A stretch of 42,689 nucleotides of DNA from Methylohalomonas sp964522485 (GCA_964522485.1 CAZFUS010000014.1:1-42689); one strand, 5' to 3'. Counted from the stretch's first letter, positions 16,337-25,222 are shown. Notes: generated from the sequence alone by a model not told the origin. Numbers and translations are program-made.

Positions 16337-17326
16337 ATGAATTATTTGGGTTTTCGACCGTTAAGTAAAGCCATGTCCGCGTTTCGCCTGCAATGGTCGG
16401 CCGGTTTATCGATGATGGCGCTGGCCTGCAGCCTGTCTGCCGATCCGACCGCAGCAAAGCAGGAACTCGAGGCGGTCTGTGCGCCTTATACCGATATCGA
16501 GTCTGATGCAGCGGCCAATGAAACGAAAATCCCTTATGGCGAGGGTGTACTGTGGCGGATTGAAGCAACGGACACAAAACCCAGCCACCTGTTCGGCACT
16601 TTGCATTCACAGGATCGCCGGGTCACCGGTCTGGAGCCGTATGTGCGGCTGACGCTGGCCCGCAGCGAACGACTGGTAATCGAAGTTGTACCGGATGCCG
16701 AAGCCAACCAGATCTATCGGGACTCGATGTACTCAGACGCCGAACCTGGTCTGGACGAGCGTCTGCCGGCACCACTTTATGAACGGCTGAGACAGCTCAG
16801 CGGGGATTATGGCCTGTCCACCGAACGCCTGAATGAACTGGCACCGTGGGCGGCGTTCAGTCAGATTGGCCGGCCCAAACCGGTCAGCGGACCGACCCTG
16901 GACAGGCTGCTCTATCAGACCGCCCGGCAGTCCGGTAAACCGGTCATTGGTCTGGAGTCCATGACCGAACTGGTCGAAGCACTGGCGTCTCTGCCACGCG
17001 ATGATCAGCTCACCATTCTGGAAGATACTCTCTGCAATCACGCACAGATCATGCGTGACAGTCGGATCCTGCTGGAGATGTATCTGGAAGGTGACCTGGC
17101 GGGCATGGTCGCTTTCAATAAACAGTCACATTACGACGAAGCGGTATTCGAGCGGTTCATGGACACCGTTTTATATGAACGCAATTCCCGCATGATCAAA
17201 CGCATGCTGCCGTACATCGAACAGGGCGCAAGCTTTATCGCCGTCGGTGCCCTGCATCTGCCCGATGAGGGCGGCCTGCTGAAGCGGCTGGAACGAGCGG
17301 GCTATACGCTGACACGGATCGACTGA
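16337..17326 (+). CDS. TraB/GumN family protein (putative Tiki-like hydrolase fold)
   Basis: A 329-residue exported protein of the TraB/GumN family, whose fold is shared with the Tiki metalloproteases. It has an N-terminal hydrophobic signal (about 15-36). The first core motif is LWRIEATDTKPSHLFGTLHS with the family Gly-Thr-x-His. The C-terminal motif is GASFIAVGALHLPDEGGLL with the second conserved histidine (GALHL). Substrate is unknown for bacterial members. The start at 16337 is preceded by GGAG about ten bases upstream. It is divergent from the PepSY gene across 48 bases and convergent with the DUF1244 gene. Confidence 0.9.
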   Translation: MNYLGFRPLSKAMSAFRLQWSAGLSMMALACSLSADPTAAKQELEAVCAPYTDIESDAAANETKIPYGEGVLWRIEATDTKPSHLFGTLHSQDRRVTGLEPYVRLTLARSERLVIEVVPDAEANQIYRDSMYSDAEPGLDERLPAPLYERLRQLSGDYGLSTERLNELAPWAAFSQIGRPKPVSGPTLDRLLYQTARQSGKPVIGLESMTELVEALASLPRDDQLTILEDTLCNHAQIMRDSRILLEMYLEGDLAGMVAFNKQSHYDEAVFERFMDTVLYERNSRMIKRMLPYIEQGASFIAVGALHLPDEGGLLKRLERAGYTLTRID

Positions 17327-17346
17327 TCCGGTTTAATCAGCGACTG

Positions 17347-17616
17347 TCAGACCTTCTGTTTATCGCCGGTCTGGTATTTCGCCTTCCATTCGGCATAGGG
17401 CATGCCGTAGATCAACTCCCGGGCCGCTTCGTAGTCGATTTCGATGCCGCGTTCTTCAGCGGCGGCCATGTACCATTTCGACAGACAATTGCGGCAGAAG
17501 CCGGCGAGATTCATGAGATCAAGATTCTGAACCTCGGTATGTTCACGCAGATGGGCCACCAGCCGTCGGAAGGCGGCGGCCTCCAGTTCGGTACGGGTTT
17601 TGTCATCCAGGGTCAT
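17347..17616 (-). CDS. DUF1244 family small protein
   Basis: An 89-residue protein of the DUF1244 family, recognised from AAAFRRLVAHLREHTEVQN, the strongly conserved NLAGFCRNCLSKWY segment and YGMPYAEWKAKYQ. The two cysteines in CRNC suggest metal or redox chemistry, but the family's role is unknown. I chose the ATG at 17616 because a GGATGG lies about 8 bases upstream. An ATG three codons earlier (17625) is possible. Longer starts upstream would run into the divergent ndh promoter region and add a non-family N-terminus. Confidence 0.85.
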   Translation of the reverse strand: MTLDDKTRTELEAAAFRRLVAHLREHTEVQNLDLMNLAGFCRNCLSKWYMAAAEERGIEIDYEAARELIYGMPYAEWKAKYQTGDKQKV

Positions 17617-17662
17617 GGGCACCATCCAATTATGACACTCGTTTGTTTCGGCAGGTTCTTCC

Positions 17663-17673
17663 GTTATTATAAC
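17663..17673. promoter_or_regulatory. Palindrome and -10-like element between DUF1244 and ndh
   Basis: GTTATTATAAC is a perfect 5-1-5 palindrome in the 96-base divergent spacer. It includes a TATAAC -10-like hexamer on the plus strand about 40 bases before the ndh start. No convincing -35 is visible. It may be a bidirectional promoter core or a small operator. Confidence 0.3.
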
Positions 17674-17712
17674 GCGCCTCATTGCTGCAAACCCACCCAC
17701 GAGCCAGAGACC

Positions 17713-19044
17713 ATGAGCAACCCGGATCAAAAGCGTCATCAAATCGTGATCGTCGGCGGCGGCGCCGGCGGCCTGGAACTCGCCACCAAGCTGGGGGACA
17801 AGCTGGGCCGCAAGCAGCAGGCTGACATTACGCTGATCGACGCGACCCTGACGCATCTCTGGAAACCACTATTGCATGAAGTCGCCGCCGGAACGCTGAA
17901 TTCCTATGAAGATGAACTCAGTTATCTGGCTCAGGCGCACTGGCATCATTTCTATTTCCGTTTCGGACGCGTGGATCAGCTGGACCGGAGTAACCGAATC
18001 GTCTCCACCGCGCCGACGCTCGACGACGACGGCGGCGTATTTATTCCCGGCCGCAATTTTCATTACGATACGCTGATATTTGCCGTCGGCAGCGAGACCA
18101 ACGATTTCGGCATCCCCGGCGTGCGTGAACACTGCTATTTCATAGACCGCCGCCAGCAGGCCGACGAATTCCACCAGCAGCTGCTGCGCAGCTTCTACAT
18201 CGCGCATGCACGTACCAGTGAACTCCGGCCCGGCCAGCTGGGTATCGCCATCGCCGGCGCCGGTGCCACCGGCGTGGAGCTGGCTGCCGAACTCCACGAC
18301 GCAACCCGGCTACTGGCATTGTTTGGCCTCGACGGCGTTAATCCCGAGCGCGATATCAAAATCACCATCATCGAGGCTGCCGAACGTATTCTGCCGGCAC
18401 TGCCCGAACGCCTGACGGACGAGGTGGCCGAACAGCTGCGGAAACTGGGTGTTGAACTCCTGACCGGTGAACGCATCGTCAAGGCGACGGCGGACGGGTT
18501 TCATACCGATAAAGAACGTTTCATTCAGGCGGAGATCAAGGTCTGGGCCGCCGGTATCAAGGCACCCGACTTCATGGCCAACCTGGACGGTCTGGAAACC
18601 AACCGGATCAATCAACTGCTGGTCAAACGCACCCTCGAATCCACCCGCGACGAGAATATCTTCGCCTTTGGCGACTGTGCATCCTGCCCGCAGGATAACA
18701 ACCAGACCGTACCACCGCGGGCACAGGCGGCACACCAGCAGGCTGCAAGACTGGTGAAAACGATCAAGCGGCGCCTCGCCGGCAAATCACCGCTTGAATA
18801 CACTTACGTGGACTACGGTTCATTGATCAATATGAGCCGCTATTCGACTGTCGGCAGCCTGATGGGCAGTATTGCCAAAAAGTGGTCGGGCAGCGTCGTG
18901 ATTGAGGGCATCATGGCGCGGCTGATGTACTACTCACTGTATAAAATGCATCTGCTCGCGCTGCACGGGCCGCTGCGTGTATTTATGACGACACTGGCCA
19001 ATCTGCTGACGCGGCGCGCCAAGCCGCGCATGAAAATGCATTGA
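17713..19044 (+). CDS. ndh: Type II NADH:quinone oxidoreductase (NDH-2)
   Basis: A 443-residue flavoprotein that oxidises NADH and reduces quinone at the inner membrane without pumping protons. The FAD-binding Rossmann motif IVIVGGGAGG is at residues 11-20. The NADH-binding fold is near 177-195 (GIAIAGAGATGVELAAEL). The second FAD contact is FAFGDCASC, and AAHQQA is the NDH-2 quinone-site-like region. A C-terminal amphipathic stretch (MYYSLYKMHLLALHGPLR) should attach it to the membrane. The ATG at 17713 gives a normal family length; an earlier in-frame start would overlap the divergent gene. Confidence 0.93.
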   Translation: MSNPDQKRHQIVIVGGGAGGLELATKLGDKLGRKQQADITLIDATLTHLWKPLLHEVAAGTLNSYEDELSYLAQAHWHHFYFRFGRVDQLDRSNRIVSTAPTLDDDGGVFIPGRNFHYDTLIFAVGSETNDFGIPGVREHCYFIDRRQQADEFHQQLLRSFYIAHARTSELRPGQLGIAIAGAGATGVELAAELHDATRLLALFGLDGVNPERDIKITIIEAAERILPALPERLTDEVAEQLRKLGVELLTGERIVKATADGFHTDKERFIQAEIKVWAAGIKAPDFMANLDGLETNRINQLLVKRTLESTRDENIFAFGDCASCPQDNNQTVPPRAQAAHQQAARLVKTIKRRLAGKSPLEYTYVDYGSLINMSRYSTVGSLMGSIAKKWSGSVVIEGIMARLMYYSLYKMHLLALHGPLRVFMTTLANLLTRRAKPRMKMH

Positions 19045-19106
19045 TGATGGGCTGATAAGCAGTAGCCAATAGCACATTAGCTCGGCTCAAGCCGGCTTTC
19101 AATCAA

Positions 19107-19126
19107 GCGCGGATTTGAGTCCGCGT
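19107..19126. terminator. Hairpin in convergent spacer, possible bidirectional terminator
   Basis: A 6-bp perfect stem CGCGGA/TCCGCG (extendable by one G-T pair) with loop TTTGAG lies between the convergent ends of ndh and the SRPBCC gene. A second small hairpin, CGGC-TCAA-GCCG, lies about 20 bases to its left. Neither is followed by a clear T-run, so termination is inferred mainly from position. Confidence 0.35.
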
Positions 19127-19137
19127 GCCTGTGTGCC

Positions 19138-19151
19138 ATTGACTATTGACT
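19138..19151. repeat. Two copies of heptamer ATTGACT
   Basis: Two tandem ATTGACT units, followed by a degenerate ATCCATT, lie 20 bases before the stop of the minus-strand SRPBCC gene. They differ by one base from the ATTCACT unit at 1-55 and occupy the same kind of position, just past the 3' end of a minus-strand gene. Confidence 0.6.
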
Positions 19152-19170
19152 ATCCATTATGCGGCGCTGT

Positions 19171-19587
19171 TCAGCCCCCGAAAATTCGTTTCAGATTATC
19201 GAAACCACTCTGATAGATGTTCTCGATCACCTTGACGGCTTCGTTTTCGGGCGCGCCGGAGGGTGTAAAGGAACTCGACCATTCCACGACAGTTTTGTCA
19301 CCCTCGTCATCCTGGCGTACGCGAATGGTGGCAGTATACTCGCTCACTGGCAGCGGACTATCGATGATTGAATAGGTATACAAATGCTCGTTATCATCAA
19401 TACGTTCCAGGCGCTCGATAATCGTTCCACCACCGGCGAGGCTGAGCTTTCTGACCTGACCGCCGTTTTCCAGCGTGCTGCGCTCGACCGCCGGATGCCA
19501 GTCCGGCAAGGCGTTAAAACTGCCGATAAGGTCCCAGACCTGCTGAATAGGCACATCGAGTTCGGTCTGCATGCTGACTTTAGCCAT
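19171..19587 (-). CDS. SRPBCC (START/polyketide cyclase-like) family protein
   Basis: A 138-residue soluble protein of the SRPBCC superfamily, which has a helix-grip fold with a hydrophobic ligand pocket. Family features are the opening MQTELDVPIQQVWDLIGSF, the LPDWHPAVE segment, GGGTIIERLERID and the C-terminal helix VIENIYQSGFDNLKRIF. Ligand or reaction is unknown. The ATG at 19587 has GGGGGAG nine bases upstream; upstream ATG/GTG codons fall inside or next to that ribosome site. It is convergent with ndh. Confidence 0.88.
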   Translation of the reverse strand: MAKVSMQTELDVPIQQVWDLIGSFNALPDWHPAVERSTLENGGQVRKLSLAGGGTIIERLERIDDNEHLYTYSIIDSPLPVSEYTATIRVRQDDEGDKTVVEWSSSFTPSGAPENEAVKVIENIYQSGFDNLKRIFGG

Positions 19588-19684
19588 ACCTGCCATCTCC
19601 CCCACCCTTAACCGGGTGTAATTGATTTGGGTGCTTGATTTGTCGTTGGTATTGCTGCCACAGCTAGCATTACAGAGTATAGCG

Positions 19685-21145
19685 TTATCCGTCCAGGCCG
19701 TGCTTTTTCATACGGTACCTTAGCGCCATACGGGTGACGCCGAGTTCGCGGGCGGCCTGCGAAACATTGCCGCCGGTGCGCTGCAGCGCCTGTTCGATAA
19801 GCTGGTACTCGGCATCATCGAGCGTCATTTCCGGCGCCAGCGTGGTTTCACCGGCGATTTCTTTTTGTGATTCGTTTTGACTGAGACCGAGGCCATCGGC
19901 GCTCAGCCGACCGCCACCGGACAACAGCACGACCCGCTCGATAACATGCCGCAATTCGCGGATATTGCCCGGCCAGGTATAATCCCGCAGAGCCTGACCC
20001 GCACTGTCGTCGAACTCGACTGTTTCCAGTCCGTAACGCTTCGCCGTACGCTCGGCATAGTGCCGGGCCAAGAGCAGGATATCATTGCCACGTGCGCGCA
20101 GCGGCGGCAGTTTGACGCTGAGCACATTGAGCCGGTAGTAGAGATCCGAACGGAATTCCCCCGTCTCAACGAGTTGCTCGATGTTGCGGTTGGTAGCCGC
20201 AATCATCCAGGCTGCCACCGGACGTTCCTGGGTGCTGCCGACGCGGCGCACCACCCGGCGTTCCAGTACCGCGAGCAGCTTGGCCTGCAAATCGAGTGGG
20301 ATTTCGGCGATTTCATCCAGAAACAGGACACCATCCTCGGCGGCCTCGATCAGCCCTACGCGGGTGGCGTGGGCGCTGGTATAGGCGCCCTTTTCATGAC
20401 CGAACAGCTCGGCCTCGATCAGATCCTTGGGCAGTGACGCGCAATCCACCTGAACAAAGGGCTTGTCATGGCGGCCACTCTTGCCGTGCAGTAGCCTGGC
20501 CAGTACGTCTTTACCGGTACCGGTCTCGCCCAGAATCAGTACCGTGGGCGGGATAGAGTCGGATTTCGCCGTCAGCTCGACGATACGCTCGATTTGTTCA
20601 TGCACCTGCTTCAGGGCCGCACACTCGCCGAGAAACTCCACCCCCTCTGCCGCTGCATGACGTTCCCGGGTGGTCGAATAACTCAGTTTGCGTGACAGCT
20701 CATCCTTGGCCAGCACTTTCTCGACATTCAGCACCAGTTCGTCGAGATCGATCGGTTTCTTCAGGTAATCGGATGCTGACAGTTTCATGGCGGCAACCGC
20801 ATCCTCGAGTTCACCATAAGCCGACATCACCAGCACCGGCACACTGGATCCCTGCTGCTCCCGCAGATTCGAAAGGAAATCGAGGCCGGAACCATCCGGC
20901 AGACGCATGTCCAGCAGGATCATGTCCGGAGTATTTTCGCGGAACGCGTCTGTCGCGCTTTTCAGATCCGGCGCGATGGTGGTTTTATAGGCATTCCGCT
21001 GCAGACGCTTGGCAACGGCCCTGGCGAAGACGTTCTCATCCTCGACGATCAGGATGGAAGTTTCCTGCAGCGGCACTTCGGCATGGCCGGAAGCTTCGCT
21101 GCGGTTCCCGTCAGCCGTCTTGTCTGAGGCCCTGGTTTCAGCCAT
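19685..21145 (-). CDS. Sigma-54-dependent response regulator (NtrC family)
   Basis: A 486-residue NtrC-type regulator. The receiver has phospho-acceptor Asp79 (MILLDMRLPDG) and KKP. The AAA+ sigma-54 activator domain has Walker A GETGTGKD (206-213), Walker B FLDEI, and the arginine-finger region FRSDLYYRLNVL. A Fis-type helix-turn-helix closes the protein (NVSQAARELGVTRMALRYRM). The sigma-54 contact loop reads GAYTSA rather than GAFTGA. The start at 21145 overlaps the kinase stop by eight bases and has GAGGAG seven bases upstream, so the pair is coupled. The target promoters were not found by eye. Confidence 0.94.
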   Translation of the reverse strand: MAETRASDKTADGNRSEASGHAEVPLQETSILIVEDENVFARAVAKRLQRNAYKTTIAPDLKSATDAFRENTPDMILLDMRLPDGSGLDFLSNLREQQGSSVPVLVMSAYGELEDAVAAMKLSASDYLKKPIDLDELVLNVEKVLAKDELSRKLSYSTTRERHAAAEGVEFLGECAALKQVHEQIERIVELTAKSDSIPPTVLILGETGTGKDVLARLLHGKSGRHDKPFVQVDCASLPKDLIEAELFGHEKGAYTSAHATRVGLIEAAEDGVLFLDEIAEIPLDLQAKLLAVLERRVVRRVGSTQERPVAAWMIAATNRNIEQLVETGEFRSDLYYRLNVLSVKLPPLRARGNDILLLARHYAERTAKRYGLETVEFDDSAGQALRDYTWPGNIRELRHVIERVVLLSGGGRLSADGLGLSQNESQKEIAGETTLAPEMTLDDAEYQLIEQALQRTGGNVSQAARELGVTRMALRYRMKKHGLDG

Positions 21146-22631
21146 GGTCGGACTCCTCATCAGAAATGGACTCGTGGGCCTGTATCGGAGCTGTGATCAG
21201 AATTTCCGTTCCCTCACCGGTCATGATGTTGAATTCCAGTCGCCAGCCATGCGCCTGACAAATCTTGTAGGCAATGGGTATACCGAGACCGGTACCGAAA
21301 CGCTTGGTGCTGGGTCCGGGTGCCAGATTGCCCGGTTGCGGACAGAATGGCATGCCCGGTCCACTGTCGCGTATGGTGAGACGGACCTGATCGCTGGCAT
21401 CGAGAGCTTCAATGCCCAGAACGAGCGTGCTGTCGTCGGAAGAGGCCTCCACGGCATTGGACAGCAGACCATATAATGCCTGTTCCATCAGATCCGGATC
21501 GGCCGACAGAGTTCTGTCCTGATCCCAGTTGAGCTGCTGAATCTGCATGCGTTTTTCTTCGAGCTTCGATCGCAGCGGCGCCAGTGCACCCTCGAACAAG
21601 CCGCTGGCGGTAACCTGTCGATACTGGGGTTCTAGCGGATGTAAATAACTGACCAGCGCGCTGACCCAGCGCCCGAGCCGGTCTATGGTGTCCAGTATCG
21701 CCTGCTTGCTTTCCTGCAGTTCTTCAGGCGTTTCCGAACCATCCAGTACCTGAGTCGTGGCCCGGATACTGGCCAAGGGATTGCGGATATTGTGCGCGAC
21801 GACCGGCACCAGCGCACCGAGGGCAGCCTGGCGTTCGCTTTCGATCAGCGCATCCCGACTCTCGGCCAGATCGCGGGACATCTGATTGATGGCATGAGCC
21901 AGATCTGCAACCTCGCGTGCACCCTGCTCGGGAATGCGATGATCCAGTTCGCCACCACTCATGACCCGGGCACCGGAGATTACCTCGCCCATGGGCAGCA
22001 GGAAGCGCTGCTTGAGACTATAACGAGTAAACAATACCAGAAGCAGCGCCAGCAGCAGCACGACAGGTATCAGAATCGGCGCCAGATGAGTCCAGCGTTC
22101 TACCGTTTCGTCCACTTCCTGCTGAAGGTCTTCCAGCAGTATCTGGAAATCCTGATATTGCCGTTCGTACTCTCCCACCATCTGCTCCGCGAAACGCGGG
22201 TTGATCAGGTTGATCCGTACCGACTGGGTCACATAGGGATCCCGAAAGATATTGTTCATGTCTTTCTGCAGTACACGATAGGCTTCCTGCAGTTCCTGGA
22301 TACCATTTTTTTCAGCCGGGCGGACGGCCAGTTCGCTCATTTCACTGAACAGTTCATCAATGTGGCGGGAATAATCGGCGTAACGGCGGACGGCTTCCGC
22401 CTCTTCCATCAGCCGGGCGCGAATCATGGCCTGGATCTGGCGAAACAGCTCGCCCCGGATCTGCTCGTTCAGATAGGCCAGATTGTTGACACGGACCGAC
22501 TCGGACGAAGTCTCCTGCCAGAAATAGGTGGACAGACCACCGATCAGACCTGTCACGGTGACCAGCAACAAGAATGCGACTTCATGGACGAACAGCAGAT
22601 TTTTCAGTGACTTGGGTCGACGCAACGCCAT
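21138..22631 (-). CDS. Membrane sensor histidine kinase (NtrB/AtoS-like)
   Basis: A 497-residue kinase: TM1 about 12-35, an alpha-helical, charged periplasmic sensor (about 36-185), TM2 about 188-210, and HAMP. HisKA has the phospho-His in VPVVAHNIRNPLASIR. HATPase has N box LLSNAVEASSDD, G1 DSGPGMP and G2 FGTGLGIPIAYK. It partners the sigma-54 regulator it overlaps. I chose the ATG at 22631; an upstream GTG would add a 37-residue non-hydrophobic extension. On the coding strand a TATACT hexamer ends only seven bases before this ATG, so transcription could start at or near the start codon (leaderless). I see no matching -35. Confidence 0.92.
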   Translation of the reverse strand: MALRRPKSLKNLLFVHEVAFLLLVTVTGLIGGLSTYFWQETSSESVRVNNLAYLNEQIRGELFRQIQAMIRARLMEEAEAVRRYADYSRHIDELFSEMSELAVRPAEKNGIQELQEAYRVLQKDMNNIFRDPYVTQSVRINLINPRFAEQMVGEYERQYQDFQILLEDLQQEVDETVERWTHLAPILIPVVLLLALLLVLFTRYSLKQRFLLPMGEVISGARVMSGGELDHRIPEQGAREVADLAHAINQMSRDLAESRDALIESERQAALGALVPVVAHNIRNPLASIRATTQVLDGSETPEELQESKQAILDTIDRLGRWVSALVSYLHPLEPQYRQVTASGLFEGALAPLRSKLEEKRMQIQQLNWDQDRTLSADPDLMEQALYGLLSNAVEASSDDSTLVLGIEALDASDQVRLTIRDSGPGMPFCPQPGNLAPGPSTKRFGTGLGIPIAYKICQAHGWRLEFNIMTGEGTEILITAPIQAHESISDEESDHG

Positions 22632-22788
22632 ACTGGTCAGTATAACGAATCCGCTGACTGGTTGATATAGACCAGATCGCCAACACTGACTCTGGCTGTT
22701 TCCAGCATCATTGCCATGATCTCCCCGATCTCCGGTAGTCACCGGTTGACTGCTACAATACGCCGGTTTGAATCATGTACAGGGCGAC

Positions 22789-23724
22789 ATGAAACGTTTT
22801 GCGATCGAATCCCGGGGACTGAGCAAGCATTACGCCGATACTACGGCCGTGGCGGAACTGGACCTCTCCATCCCTGAAGGAACCTTCTTCGGGCTGCTCG
22901 GGCCGAACGGTTCCGGCAAGACCACCACCATTCACATGCTGAGCACACTGGTGCGGCCCAGTAGCGGGCAGATACGGGTGGCCGGTCACGATGTTCTTGA
23001 GGACCCCGTCACCGTGCGCGGCTCCATCGGCCTGGTGTTTCAGGAATCGGCGCTGGATCGCAACCTGACCATTGAGGAGAATCTGCATTTCGCCGGCGCC
23101 CTGTATGGTCTGGACAAGCCGACAGTTGAAGAACGCAGCAACGAATTACTGACCCTGTTTGATCTCAACGACAAGCGCAGCGTCGCAGTCGCGGCGTTGT
23201 CGGGCGGAATGCGCCGGGCCGTGGATATAGCCCGCGGCGTGTTGCATCGGCCACGAGTTCTGTTTCTGGATGAACCAACCATCGGCCTGGATATCATTAA
23301 CCGCCGTGCCATCTGGCGCTTTATCGGCCGTCTGCGCCAGGCACACGGCATGACCGTTCTGTTGACCACACACTACCTGGAAGAGGCCGAAAGCTGTGAC
23401 GAGGTGGCCTTTCTGCGCACCGGACGTCTGATCGGCAGCGGCTGTCCGCAGGATCTGATCGCGGATCTGGGGCACCACATCCTTGAGATTGAAACTGACA
23501 CACCCGACCGGCATGCAGCCACCCTCAGTACGGAACTCGGCCAGCCGGTACGTGAGGATGAGCGTCTGCTGTTCGCGATCCGGAATTCGGACTTTTCGAT
23601 CGGCGAGCTGCAACAGCGCCTGCAGAAGGAGGTACGCGCCCTGCACCTGCGCAAGCCCGACCTTAACGATGTCTATATCTGGCGCAACCAGCCGGATTCC
23701 ATATCGAGAGCGGAGTCCCTGTGA
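22789..23724 (+). CDS. ABC-2 type exporter, ATP-binding protein (DrrA/NodI-like)
   Basis: A 311-residue ATPase: Walker A LLGPNGSGKTTT (near 40), Q-loop GLVFQESALD, signature ALSGGMRRAVDIARG, Walker B VLFLDEPTIGLD and H-loop LLTTHYLEEAE. The C-terminal extension resembles DrrA/NodI drug and lipo-oligosaccharide exporters. With the next gene it forms a full exporter; substrate unknown. The ATG at 22789 has AGGGCG upstream; a TTG seven codons earlier is the alternative. It overlaps the permease by four bases and is divergent from the sensor kinase gene. Confidence 0.93.
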   Translation: MKRFAIESRGLSKHYADTTAVAELDLSIPEGTFFGLLGPNGSGKTTTIHMLSTLVRPSSGQIRVAGHDVLEDPVTVRGSIGLVFQESALDRNLTIEENLHFAGALYGLDKPTVEERSNELLTLFDLNDKRSVAVAALSGGMRRAVDIARGVLHRPRVLFLDEPTIGLDIINRRAIWRFIGRLRQAHGMTVLLTTHYLEEAESCDEVAFLRTGRLIGSGCPQDLIADLGHHILEIETDTPDRHAATLSTELGQPVREDERLLFAIRNSDFSIGELQQRLQKEVRALHLRKPDLNDVYIWRNQPDSISRAESL

Positions 23725-24539
23725 TTCGGCGTGCTCTGGCGGCTATCATCGGTCGCGAACTGACCCGCATGCTGCGCCAGCGTGGTCGCCTGCTGAGCGC
23801 CATGGTACGGCCGCTGATATGGCTGCTGGTAATCGGTGGTGGCTTCGGCGCCATGCTGCAACGTTTCGGCCAGGCGGATTATCAACAATTTCTTATCCCC
23901 GGCCTGCTGTGCATGGTCTTACTGTTCGGTGCGATGCTGGCGTCACTGTCGCTGGTGTACGATAAGGAATCCGGTGTCATGCGCATGCTGGTCATAGCGC
24001 CGTTCGCGCACTACTGGATAATCCTTGCGCGCACAATCAGTGCGGCCATCGCCGGGCTGGTACAGGCCTTATTATTGGTCATTATTTTATTTGCAATCGG
24101 CTTTCTGGCCTGGCCGTTCGATCTCGGCCTGTTTGTTCTGGGCTTGTCCATGACTGCATTACTCTGTGCCAGTTTCGGCATGCTCATAGCCGTTTTCAGC
24201 AAAAGCCTGGATAATTTCGCGGTTATCATGAACTTCGTCATCTTTCCGGTATTCTTTCTGAGCGGTGCACTGTATCCGGTGGAACATCTGCCGTTCTGGC
24301 TGAAGTTCATTACGCTCATCAATCCGTTCAGTTATGGCGTCGATCTGCTTAAGCATGCCCTGCTTGAGGGTGGCGACGTGGCCGGGCTTGGGCTGGGCGC
24401 GGAGTTCAGCGTTACAATCGACCTGCTGGTGCAAGCAGGCTACATTGTTTTGGCCCTGGCAACGGCATGCCTGCGTTTTTCCCAGGCACCGGTCATGGAG
24501 AGTCTGGCTAGAATCCTGAGCACGCCCCGCCGGGGATGA
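23721..24539 (+). CDS. ABC-2 type exporter, permease
   Basis: A 272-residue permease of the ABC-2 (DrrB/NodJ) family with six hydrophobic segments, for example LIWLLVIGGGFGAML, LIPGLLCMVLLFGAMLASLSLVYD, and VIMNFVIFPVFFLSGALYPVEHLP. The last contains the family-typical F-L-S-G-x-x-x-P. It starts with GTG overlapping the ATPase stop (GTGA) behind GGAG. It moves the substrate across the inner membrane in partnership with the ATPase. Substrate not evident. Confidence 0.92.
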   Translation: MIRRALAAIIGRELTRMLRQRGRLLSAMVRPLIWLLVIGGGFGAMLQRFGQADYQQFLIPGLLCMVLLFGAMLASLSLVYDKESGVMRMLVIAPFAHYWIILARTISAAIAGLVQALLLVIILFAIGFLAWPFDLGLFVLGLSMTALLCASFGMLIAVFSKSLDNFAVIMNFVIFPVFFLSGALYPVEHLPFWLKFITLINPFSYGVDLLKHALLEGGDVAGLGLGAEFSVTIDLLVQAGYIVLALATACLRFSQAPVMESLARILSTPRRG

Positions 24540-24563
24540 TGGTGTAAATTGCCAGCCAATTGG

Positions 24564-24592
24564 TTGTCTCAACTGCTGATATCTGCTATTAA
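24564..24592 (+). promoter_or_regulatory. Candidate sigma-70 promoter for the L,D-transpeptidase operon
   Basis: TTGTCT (24564-24569) and TATTAA (24587-24592) are separated by exactly 17 bases and lie 24 bases before the 24617 start. Each hexamer matches four of six consensus positions. A palindromic CCAATTGG (24556-24563) abuts the -35 and could be an operator. It implies that the following genes are transcribed separately from the ABC exporter. Confidence 0.4.
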
Positions 24593-24616
24593 AATCAGTT
24601 AATCAAAACAGGTGCG

Positions 24617-25222
24617 ATGCCAATAGCGATAATATCTGCCATGTTACAGACAACAACAATTGCAATTGTAGTGAGCTGTTGGGTCATGATTCTGATGTCT
24701 GTGCCTGCTGCTACGCAGGCTGTCGTTACCGCCGAACACCAAATTGTCATCGACAAGTCCAGCCAGCAATTGTTGGTCAAAAAAGGTGACCAGACTATTA
24801 AACGCTATCGTGCCGCCACCGGCCGCGGCGGCCAGGGTTCGAAACGCCGTGTCGGGGATAAAAAAACACCGGTCGGTGTCTACAGAATCGTCAAGTTTAA
24901 AGATAACAGCCAGTTTCACTTTTTCATGCAACTGGATTATCCCAACGAGCTGGATGCGTGGTACGGCTATAAAAATGAAGTGATCGGTGCCGGTGAATTC
25001 CGCACTATTACGGCGGCGTTTAAAAATAATGATATTCCACCCCAGGATACGGCCCTGGGCGGATATATCGGCATTCACGGTATCGGTGAGGAAAATGATG
25101 AAAAGCTCTTGATCCATGAAGATCAGGACTGGACAGCCGGCTGCATAGCACTCACTAATGATCAGATTATGGATTTGCGTCAATACGTCAGCATCGGAAC
25201 ACGCGTCATCATCCAGGAATAA
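24617..25222 (+). CDS. L,D-transpeptidase (YkuD domain)
   Basis: A 201-residue exported YkuD-domain enzyme. A hydrophobic signal or anchor is at about 9-35. The catalytic domain (about 40-200) has His154 in GYIGIHGIG and the catalytic Cys176 in WTAGCIALTN, the two signature elements of L,D-transpeptidases. It should crosslink or modify peptidoglycan stem peptides, or attach proteins to them, in the periplasm. The product is small, with no LysM or other binding domain visible. It is 54 bases upstream of the MotA-like gene in the same direction and probably in one transcript. Confidence 0.92.
   Translation: MPIAIISAMLQTTTIAIVVSCWVMILMSVPAATQAVVTAEHQIVIDKSSQQLLVKKGDQTIKRYRAATGRGGQGSKRRVGDKKTPVGVYRIVKFKDNSQFHFFMQLDYPNELDAWYGYKNEVIGAGEFRTITAAFKNNDIPPQDTALGGYIGIHGIGEENDEKLLIHEDQDWTAGCIALTNDQIMDLRQYVSIGTRVIIQE

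Noticed and set aside
22632..22742. Upstream GTG start for the sensor kinase
   Set aside because: It would add 37 polar residues before the first membrane helix and run toward the divergent ABC exporter promoter. The ATG at 22631 gives a normal N-terminus.
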